Origin: 13-1-40CM-64-14 sp036393975
Lineage (GTDB): Bacteria > Sysuimicrobiota > Sysuimicrobiia > Sysuimicrobiales > Kaftiobacteriaceae
DNA: 28,995 nucleotides
Direction of reading: 5' to 3'
Assembly: GCA_036393975.1 (NCBI GenBank)
Contig: DASWFZ010000032.1
Location: 1 to 28,995, forward strand
A program made the translations under genes and the position numbers. This document shows positions 23,382 through 28,995 of the stretch, piece after piece; the first letter of the stretch is position 1; each line of letters starts with the position of its first letter. Below the pieces are notes generated by a model. That model saw only the letters and a list, made by a program, of their open reading frames with translations, did no database searches and was not told the origin of the DNA.

Positions 23382-24220
23382 CTAGGGAGTCGCAGGGGCA
23401 TATGCAGACAGCCGAGCCAGTTCGTCGAGGGAGAGTACACCCTCGTAGCGCTGTCCTTTGATCTCCCAGGTCGGATATGCTTTCACCCCGGCTGCGGCGC
23501 AGACCTGGGGCCGGCCTACAGGAGATCGCGGGTCACATTCGATGTAAGGAAGAAGGGCCGCTGCTGGCCCGAGCATGGCCTTCTGGTCCGCGCAGTGCGG
23601 ACACCAGTACGCTCCGTAAAACTTCGCCCCGGAGGCGGAAAGGTGCTTGGCGAGACCGGTCGCGTAGTCATTAGCGGTGACCTGCGGTGGCGATGCGCCA
23701 TCCCCTAGCAGGAGGAAGCCCACGGCAGCTAGCATGGCCACGGCCATCCATCCCCAGGTTGCACGAAGCGGGCGCTGGGGCCGTCGCACAACAAGGTAGA
23801 TGATGATCCCGAGGCTCAGCACAGCTGAGAGCACACACAGGCTGCAGGTCGCGCGGACCGCGGTTTGCTGTACCCCGGCGAAGATTATTGATGCGCCGAC
23901 TCCTATGCCGGCACGGGCAGTGCGAGGGCCCAGCGGCGCTCGCGGTCGAGACGACGAAGGCCGAGGACGAGCAGCACAACATAATAGGCAAGGCCGAGCA
24001 GGCCGACCGGGATCCCAAACGCCACCGCCTAGCGGCTCGACTGCACCACATCGCAGCCGGTCCCCAAGGGACAGTACGTCGTGGCATGGACGGCTTTGGT
24101 CACAAAGAGGTAGGCGCTTACCACGCTACCCATCGCCGCTAGGGTTGCCAACCACAAGTTTCTGCGGGGTGGATGTCCGGATGCGATGGGATGGACGTTC
24201 CGTGCGGGTTTGGACGTCAC
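23382..24220 (-). pseudogene. VKOR-thioredoxin fusion, broken by a stop and a frameshift
   Basis: A vitamin K epoxide reductase domain fused to a thioredoxin-like domain, which normally forms disulfide bonds in exported proteins using quinone. Read on the minus strand from GTG 24220, residues 1-63 hold a first span and the loop cysteines (TYCPLGTGCDVVQSSR). An in-frame TAG (24031-24029) replaces the expected Tyr, and the frame continues as AVAFGIPVGLLGLAYYVVLL. Near 23905 one base is missing, after which the next frame holds the active-site ATCSLC, then a linker span, the thioredoxin motif YWCPHC and IECDPRSPVGRP. The total would be about 279 residues, normal for the family. All catalytic Cys pairs survive, so loss is recent, or the sequence has errors. 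Confidence 0.85.
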
Positions 24221-24319
24221 AGTATTTCATCTTAGCATTCCGCAATTAACCGGGGGCCCTCTCGCACTAAGGGCAGTAGTCAACAGTTAGGTTCGCCCCT
24301 AGAGTAGTACCGAGACCCC

Positions 24320-25291
24320 ATGCCCCGACTTGGTGTACTCACTAGCGGAGGCGATGCCCCCGGCATGAACGCCGCGATTCGCGCGGTGGTCCGGACAGCC
24401 ACGTCCTACGGGTGGGAGGTTTTGGGCATCCGTCATGGGTATGCCGGTCTGATCGCGGATGATGTGGTGAGACTGACTGCCCGCGACGTGGGGGGCATCA
24501 TTCAACTCGGGGGAACCCTGCTCCACTCCGCACGCTGTCCGGAGTTCCACGAAGAGCCTGTCCGCCGTCGGGCCGTCGACACCGTGAAGCGCCACCAGCT
24601 GGATGGGACCGTCATTATCGGCGGCAATGGATCACAACGCGGCGCGTATGATCTGTCCCAATCCGGGGTGCCCGTCGTGGGCGTGGCGTCCACCATCGAC
24701 AACGACGTGTTCGGGACGGATCAGAGTATCGGAGTCGACACCGCTCTAAACATTGCGCTGGAGGCGGTGGACCGCCTGAAGACCACGGCCTCGGCCTTGC
24801 AGCGTGCCTTCTTAGTGGAAGTCATGGGCCGACACAGCGGCTACCTGGCGTTGATGACGGCGATTGGGGGCGGCGCCGACGCGGTTGTCATCCCCGAGAT
24901 GGAAACGGACCCCGAGCAACTTATCGCCGATATCCAGGCGAGCGCAGATCGTGGCAAGGCCCATGCCATGGTGGTCGTCGCCGAGGGAGCGCGGTACAAT
25001 GCGGAACGATTGATCGCGTATTTTCACGCCCGGCGGGACCGGCTGGGGTATGAGATTCGCGCCACGATCCTCGGCCACGTCCAACGCGGCGGCGCCCCGA
25101 CGGCATTCGACCGGTTACTCGCAACGCGCTTGGGCGCAGCCGCGGTGAGCGAACTTATGGCCGGCCACGCGACGGTGATGATGGGATTCCGGCAGGGGGA
25201 AATTGCCGCTACGCCGCTAGACGAGGTCGTCAGGAATGTCAAGACGCTAGACTTGCGGCTGCTGGACCTCGCCCGACGGCTGGCCACGTAG
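24320..25291 (+). CDS. pfkA: 6-phosphofructokinase (Asn at metal site)
   Basis: This PfkA-type kinase phosphorylates fructose-6-phosphate to fructose-1,6-bisphosphate. At 323 residues it aligns in numbering with E. coli PFK: N-terminal GVLTSGGDAPGMNAAIRAV, Arg72 (HSARCPEF), catalytic Asp127 and Asp129 (TIDND), MGRHSGY, and GHVQRGGAPTAFDR. Gly104 and the absence of Lys124 point to ATP, not pyrophosphate, as donor. The metal-binding motif GGDGS is GGNGS (Asn103), a Mg-site Asp-to-Asn change. No ribosome site is seen before ATG 24320. Next to the LacD-type aldolase it may also act on tagatose-6-phosphate. Confidence 0.92.
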   Translation: MPRLGVLTSGGDAPGMNAAIRAVVRTATSYGWEVLGIRHGYAGLIADDVVRLTARDVGGIIQLGGTLLHSARCPEFHEEPVRRRAVDTVKRHQLDGTVIIGGNGSQRGAYDLSQSGVPVVGVASTIDNDVFGTDQSIGVDTALNIALEAVDRLKTTASALQRAFLVEVMGRHSGYLALMTAIGGGADAVVIPEMETDPEQLIADIQASADRGKAHAMVVVAEGARYNAERLIAYFHARRDRLGYEIRATILGHVQRGGAPTAFDRLLATRLGAAAVSELMAGHATVMMGFRQGEIAATPLDEVVRNVKTLDLRLLDLARRLAT

Positions 25292-25373
25292 CAGGACGCG
25301 GGGCCGCATGGCCCTCAGTCACCGGAAGCGCCCGCAAGAACTTAGACTTACGATTTTGGTGGAATCTTAGTAT

Positions 25374-25399
25374 CCTGGAGAGGATCCAGTCTCCTCAGG
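25374..25399. repeat. Imperfect inverted repeat before the LacD-type gene
   Basis: CCTGGAGA (25374-25381) pairs with TCTCCTCAGG (25390-25399) except for a two-base bulge, around GGATCCAG. It lies 27 bases before the chosen ATG of the aldolase, in the 134-base gap after pfkA. TAGTAT at 25368-25373 directly before it resembles a -10 box, so it could be an operator or an early leader hairpin. Confidence 0.3.
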
Positions 25400-25425
25400 T
25401 GGGTGACTCGATCGGGGGCAGGGCG

Positions 25426-26496
25426 ATGACGGGAATACCGAGTGGAAAGTTGTTGAACTTGCTGCGTCTTGCGGATCGGGCGGGCCGATTCAAGATGCTC
25501 GCGATCGATCAACGCGATTCGTTGCGGGCGTCCCTCGCCAAGGCCACTACCCGAGAGCCTAAACAGGTCACGTATGAGGAAATGGCCACCGCGAAGGGGG
25601 TAATCACGGAGGTCCTCTCGCCCCACTCCACGGCGACCTTAGTGGACCCCATATATGGGTGGCCCCAGGCCGTCAAACTCATCCCGGCAGACGTCGGCAT
25701 TCTCGTGGCGAACGAAGATAGCTACGAGCCGGCGGGGTCCGGCGGAAAGCAGCGGAAGGCACGGTCGATTGACGGGTGGTCGGTCGCCAAGGCGAAGCGC
25801 TCTGGCGCCAACGCCGTGAAACTCCTTGTTTACTACACCCCTGAGGCGTCCGCCGAGGTCGTGGCCCACCAGCAGCGGTTCGCCCGCACGGTCGGTGAGG
25901 AGTGTGTGAGGGAAGATATTCCCTTCCTCCTCGAGCTCGTCACGTATCCCATCGCGGAGGCCTCCGCGGATACTCCAGAATTTGCTCGCAAGCGTCCCGT
26001 ACACACGCTCGCCTCCGCCCGCGAGTTCTCCAAAGACAGCTACCACGTTGATATCCTCAAGCTGGAGTTCCCCGGCGACTTGAAATATACGCGCCAGTTC
26101 TGCCAGGGCGCATTCGACGGCAAGGACAGGCCGGCCGTCTACGATGTGGAGCAGGTACAGGCGTTCTGTCAGGAGCTCAACACCACGGCCCAGCGGCCCT
26201 GGGTCATTCTTAGCGGCGGAGTGGCCATTAAGGAGTTTTTGGTCACCCTCGAACTCGCGGTCGCGGCGGGGGCCAGCGGCTTTCTGTGTGGGCGGGCGAT
26301 TTGGAAAGATGTCATTCCCAAGTATCCCAACGTGGACACCATGCGTGCATTTCTCGCGGACGAAGGCGCGTACAACTTTGCACGCGCCAACGCTGCAGCC
26401 CAACGAGCCCGTCCATGGTTCACCCACCCGCACTACGGCGACTGGGAGGATGTGCAACTGACCGGCGCCGGAGAGCGCTGGTATCAGGACTACTAA
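25426..26496 (+). CDS. Tagatose-1,6-bisphosphate aldolase-like class I aldolase (LacD/DeoC family)
   Basis: A 356-residue protein of the LacD class I aldolase family, which splits tagatose-1,6-bisphosphate (and often fructose-1,6-bisphosphate) into dihydroxyacetone phosphate and glyceraldehyde-3-phosphate through a Schiff base. Lys212 in YHVDILKLEFP corresponds to the Schiff-base Lys205 of LacD; Lys132 in ANAVKLLVYY is also conserved. Other family features are MLAIDQRDSLR near residue 25, VDPIYGW, and the phosphate-site VILSGGV then FLCGRAIW. ATG 25426 is preferred over GTG 25399 because MTGIPSGKLL begins at the conserved part; a purine-rich GGGGGCAGGG lies upstream. It follows pfkA, so the pair could form a short lower-glycolysis unit. 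Confidence 0.87.
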   Translation: MTGIPSGKLLNLLRLADRAGRFKMLAIDQRDSLRASLAKATTREPKQVTYEEMATAKGVITEVLSPHSTATLVDPIYGWPQAVKLIPADVGILVANEDSYEPAGSGGKQRKARSIDGWSVAKAKRSGANAVKLLVYYTPEASAEVVAHQQRFARTVGEECVREDIPFLLELVTYPIAEASADTPEFARKRPVHTLASAREFSKDSYHVDILKLEFPGDLKYTRQFCQGAFDGKDRPAVYDVEQVQAFCQELNTTAQRPWVILSGGVAIKEFLVTLELAVAAGASGFLCGRAIWKDVIPKYPNVDTMRAFLADEGAYNFARANAAAQRARPWFTHPHYGDWEDVQLTGAGERWYQDY

Positions 26497-26531
26497 CCAA
26501 CCTTCGAATCGGTGTGATGAGGAGGACAGGG

Positions 26532-26747
26532 ATGGAACGAACGAGACGCAAGGGTGAGTCAATCGTGGTGCTGGCGGCGCGCTGGATGATTGCCGTCGTT
26601 TTGCTGACCGTGGGTACGGTCCTGCTGGCCACCGCCGCCTACGCCGCCTACATCGCCAAGTTGTGGACAGCAGCCGCGCGCGGGGAACCCGCATGGCCGA
26701 GTCGCCCTGCGACCGAGCGGACACATATTTCCCCGCCGCGCGCGTGA
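26532..26747 (+). CDS. Small single-span membrane protein
   Basis: A 71-residue protein with a basic N-terminus (MERTRRKGE), one long hydrophobic stretch (VVLAARWMIAVVLLTVGTVL, continuing to YAAYIAKLW) and a short polar tail. GAGGAGG lies seven bases before ATG 26532, a strong site; an ATG at 26517 in the same frame would add five residues. It falls between the aldolase (35 bases) and the FAD oxidoreductase (105 bases), on the same strand. I recognise no family and no function. The tight spacing suggests co-transcription. Confidence 0.6.
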   Translation: MERTRRKGESIVVLAARWMIAVVLLTVGTVLLATAAYAAYIAKLWTAAARGEPAWPSRPATERTHISPPRA

Positions 26748-26852
26748 CAATTTCGAGGCGGCCCTCGCCGTGAGCGCTCGCGCCATGTCTACCCTCAGTG
26801 CTCGCACAGACGCACATCATCTGGTCTGTAGACCGGAGGGGGAGATAGCCCG

Positions 26853-28022
26853 GTGAGCACAGCGGATGTTGTGATCATTGGCGGTGGATCGACGGGAACG
26901 AGCGTCGCTTTTCAGCTCGCCCGGCGTCGGTACGGGAAGGTCGTCCTGGTCGAGCGCGAGACCGTTGGGGCGGGTCCCACCGCAAAGACGATCGGAATCG
27001 TCCGTCTGCACTACTCCTACGAACCGCTGGTTCGCCTCGCATCCCGCAGCCGGGACCTGTTCGGGCAGTTTGAGGAACTCACGGGCGCAGTCGCTGACTT
27101 CACACGCTGTGGATTTCTCCTCCTCGCCCCCGAAGGCGAAATGCCCGGCCTGCGGGCCAACGTGGACCTGCAGCACCGGTTGGGCATTCATTCGGCGGTG
27201 GTGACACCGACGGATATCGTGGGTCTGGATTTGCGCATGAATGTAGACGGCGTCGCCGGAGGCGCCTGGGAACCTGAGTCCGGGTTCGCAGACGGCTATG
27301 CGACGGCGAGTGGGTTTGCCGCGGCAGCGCGCCGTGCGGGCGCGGAAGTCTGGGAGACGGCGGCTGCGCAGCGGATCATCGTCGAGGGATCTATCGTCCG
27401 CGGCGTGCAAACCGCTCGCGGGGAGATCAGCACACCTACGGTGCTGGTTTCCTGCGGCCCATGGACGCCACAGCTAATGGGGCCCCTGGGCGTGAACGTC
27501 CCGATCCAGAGCTCGCGTCAGCAAGTGGTGCAACTTGGACTCCCTGCCTCGTTCGGCCCACTGCGGTTGATCATTGAAGACATGGCGCTCGGCTTCTACG
27601 TGCGACACGAGACGGGGGACACGGTGCTGGCCGGGGTGCTGGAAGAAGAAGCCGAACAGATCGTGGCGGCGGATGAGTACAATCGAGGTGTGGACTTTGA
27701 TTTCGTCGAACGTACTGGGCGGGCCTGGGCCTACCGTTATCCCAGTGCGAGCGAAGCCAAATTTCGTCAGGGATACGCCAGTTTGTATGACATCACTCCG
27801 GACTGGCAACCGGTGTTGGGCGCAGTCGAGGGGATCCGAGGGCTGTACCTCGCCGCGGGCTTCTCCGGCCACGGGTTCAAGCTCAGCCCCGCGCTCGGCG
27901 AAGTCCTGGCCTCACTCATCGCCGGGGACGTCCCACCTATTGATGTGTCGATGTTTCGCCTCTCGCGGTTCGCCGACGGCCACCTCATCCGGGGCCGTCA
28001 CGCCCAAGGGATTCTCGGGTAA
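26853..28022 (+). CDS. FAD-dependent amine/amino-acid oxidoreductase (DAO, sarcosine-oxidase-beta-like)
   Basis: A 389-residue flavoprotein of the DAO family. The N-terminal FAD-binding Rossmann motif is VIIGGGSTGTSVAFQLARR. The C-terminal flavin-contact motif LYLAAGFSGHGFKLSPALGE is typical of sarcosine oxidase beta subunits, D-hydroxyproline dehydrogenases and related enzymes that oxidise secondary amines or D-amino acids. GTG 26853 has GGAGGGGGAG about 9 bases upstream. No partner subunit genes (alpha, delta, gamma) or folate-domain proteins are next to it, so it may act as a single-chain oxidase or dehydrogenase. The substrate is unknown. Confidence 0.87.
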   Translation: MSTADVVIIGGGSTGTSVAFQLARRRYGKVVLVERETVGAGPTAKTIGIVRLHYSYEPLVRLASRSRDLFGQFEELTGAVADFTRCGFLLLAPEGEMPGLRANVDLQHRLGIHSAVVTPTDIVGLDLRMNVDGVAGGAWEPESGFADGYATASGFAAAARRAGAEVWETAAAQRIIVEGSIVRGVQTARGEISTPTVLVSCGPWTPQLMGPLGVNVPIQSSRQQVVQLGLPASFGPLRLIIEDMALGFYVRHETGDTVLAGVLEEEAEQIVAADEYNRGVDFDFVERTGRAWAYRYPSASEAKFRQGYASLYDITPDWQPVLGAVEGIRGLYLAAGFSGHGFKLSPALGEVLASLIAGDVPPIDVSMFRLSRFADGHLIRGRHAQGILG

Positions 28023-28179
28023 TGACGATCAGCCGTCATCTGCGCTCCCGGCAAGAGATGATTGATGACAGACATTGCTTCAGGCGCGTGAAACCGACGC
28101 CCGGACGCTCCGGCAGAGGTGACGCAACTGAGGGACTCAGGAGGAGCATTCCGCACGTCCTGGTATCTCTAATACGGTT

Positions 28180-28995
28180 ATGATTTTCACCTTTGTGGGC
28201 GAGTACGCAGATCCAACCCTGGCCAAGATGGCCACTGGGCTTCGGGCAGTGTTTGAGCGCCGCGGTCATGAGTACACGAAAGATCCCGAAGCCGAGGACC
28301 TGCGTATTGTGTTCAACTTCATCGACATCAAGAACCCCCGGCCGTATCGCCGGCGGGCGAAGGCGATCTTCGTCGTGGCACTGGCCGTGACCACCGAGCG
28401 GCCCGATAACGTCCTCCGGCAGGGATACCCGTTGCTGGTGCGCTCGCTGTCAAACCTCTGCGTCTACCTCGTCCGCGCGCACGACGCCGAGCACACCTAC
28501 TTTGTGACGCTCGAGCAAGGCTACTACCCCGCACCCGACCTGGCGGGGGAGGACTACTTCGACTATATCTACGATCGATTGCATCCGCTGGCATCGTCCC
28601 AGCTGGTTATCGACAACGAGTTTGTTCCGGATTTGGAAAAGGACTTATGGGACGGCGACGCCCTCACTAAGCAGCTCAGCGGGGCAGGGCGGCGACTGGA
28701 CGCGCTGGCGTTGCTGCCGGCGCCGTTTCCAATTCACGAGCTGCTGGACGAGCGCGACCTGCGACATATCGAGCGGTTGTATGGGATCGGTGGGCTCTCC
28801 TACGGCAATCTGAGCGTGCGCAAAGACGCGCGGCGGTTCTGGATGAGTGCGAGTGGCGTGGACAAGGGCAACATGACCGCGGTCGGACGCGACATGCTGC
28901 TGGTGAAAGGCTTCGATGACAAGCGCAATGTCATGCTGCTCAGTGTGCCCCCCGAGGTGAAGCCTCGCCGCGTTTCTGTGGACGCGATCGAGCAT
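28180..28995 (+). CDS. Class II aldolase/adducin-like protein with long N-terminal extension (3' partial)
   Basis: The frame is open from ATG 28180 to the window edge, 272 residues, and continues beyond. Residues 195-272 begin a class II aldolase/adducin fold (YGIGGLSYGNLSVRKD with Gly-Asn-Leu-Ser at 209-212, then SASGVDKGNM at 223-232). Members are zinc aldolases or epimerases acting on sugar phosphates; the metal histidines would lie past the window. Residues 1-180 are an extra domain of unknown type with many aromatic and acidic residues (YFVTLEQGYYPAPD) and no recognised motif. No Shine-Dalgarno is visible; TAATAC at 28170-28175, five bases before the ATG, hints at a leaderless message. 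A small hairpin (ATGACG/CGTCAT, 28022-28039) follows the preceding gene. Confidence 0.78.
   Translation, partial: MIFTFVGEYADPTLAKMATGLRAVFERRGHEYTKDPEAEDLRIVFNFIDIKNPRPYRRRAKAIFVVALAVTTERPDNVLRQGYPLLVRSLSNLCVYLVRAHDAEHTYFVTLEQGYYPAPDLAGEDYFDYIYDRLHPLASSQLVIDNEFVPDLEKDLWDGDALTKQLSGAGRRLDALALLPAPFPIHELLDERDLRHIERLYGIGGLSYGNLSVRKDARRFWMSASGVDKGNMTAVGRDMLLVKGFDDKRNVMLLSVPPEVKPRRVSVDAIEH

Noticed and set aside
23671..24087. A minus-strand frame of about 138 codons spanning the VKOR gene
   Set aside because: It is neither the frame of the first nor of the second half of the VKOR protein; the domain sequence lies in the other two frames.
25639..26820. Long minus-strand frame opposite the LacD-type gene
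   Set aside because: The plus-strand protein has clear active-site motifs; the antisense product has no recognisable features.
1..28995. tRNA or rRNA genes, CRISPR arrays, insertion sequences, att sites, replication origin
   Set aside because: I saw no T-loop/cloverleaf pattern, no regularly spaced repeats, no transposase or integrase motifs and no DnaA-box cluster. A tRNA and covariance-model scan would be the decisive check.

Overview
The window is high-GC bacterial chromosome, densely coded on both strands and lacking phage, IS, CRISPR, rRNA or tRNA signals that I can see. Most genes use strong purine-rich ribosome binding sites and many start with GTG. A GerW/YtfJ-type sporulation protein, an ADP-forming acyl-CoA synthetase, a VKOR-thioredoxin gene, a TauE/DUF1634 pair and an ECF sigma/zinc anti-sigma operon together suggest an uncultured, probably Terrabacteria-like lineage. 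The ribose-binding protein has a cleavable signal peptide with no lipobox cysteine, which leaves the envelope type open. The lineage is inference only.

Layout. (1) Positions 2-3976 (+): a ribose uptake operon, rbsA (5' truncated by the window), rbsC, rbsB and rbsK, with a strong intrinsic-terminator-like hairpin between rbsB and rbsK. (2) 4074-8656 (+): an OsmC-like protein, a fused ADP-forming acetate/acyl-CoA synthetase, a GerW-like protein preceded by a nested inverted repeat, and nagA. (3) 8684-10989: a hairpin separates nagA from a convergent gene encoding a GT2 glycosyltransferase fused to a membrane-anchored PIG-L/LmbE deacetylase; a small SAM methyltransferase diverges from it. (4) 11247-18723 (-): DUF1634 and TauE membrane proteins, a YVTN beta-propeller protein, an AI-2E/PerM permease, tatC with a possible relic tatA/B-like ORF, and a tightly overlapping four-gene stress operon (small secreted protein, ECF sigma factor, zinc anti-sigma factor, RseB/MucB-like protein) with an ECF-type promoter in front. 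(5) 18896-24220: aconitase (+), a 50-residue SPW-like membrane protein (-), an MFS transporter (-), and a VKOR-thioredoxin gene (-) broken by one stop and one frameshift. (6) 24320-28995 (+): phosphofructokinase, a LacD-type tagatose-bisphosphate aldolase, a small membrane protein, an FAD amine/amino-acid oxidoreductase and a 3'-truncated class II aldolase-like protein with a long N-terminal extension.

How it fits together. Ribose is imported and phosphorylated (rbs). N-acetylglucosamine-6-phosphate is deacetylated (nagA), which feeds fructose-6-phosphate. A PFK and a LacD-type aldolase could take hexose-6-phosphates to trioses, and the acyl-CoA synthetase and aconitase handle C2 and TCA carbon. 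A second theme is the envelope: Tat export, ECF/RseB signalling, disulfide formation (apparently lost) and a sugar-transferase/deacetylase.

The most unusual points are the GT2-PIG-L fusion with its own internal ribosome binding site, the ECF operon led by a small secreted protein, a Walker B Asp-to-Ala change in RbsA, an Asn in place of the metal-site Asp in PFK, and three genes with broken or unusual 5'/internal structure (TauE, VKOR, the tatA-like ORF). No gene-free stretch exceeds about 300 bases. The longest, 10990-11246, holds only two short hairpins near its start; 14893-15136 and 15911-16149 hold only weak ORFs.
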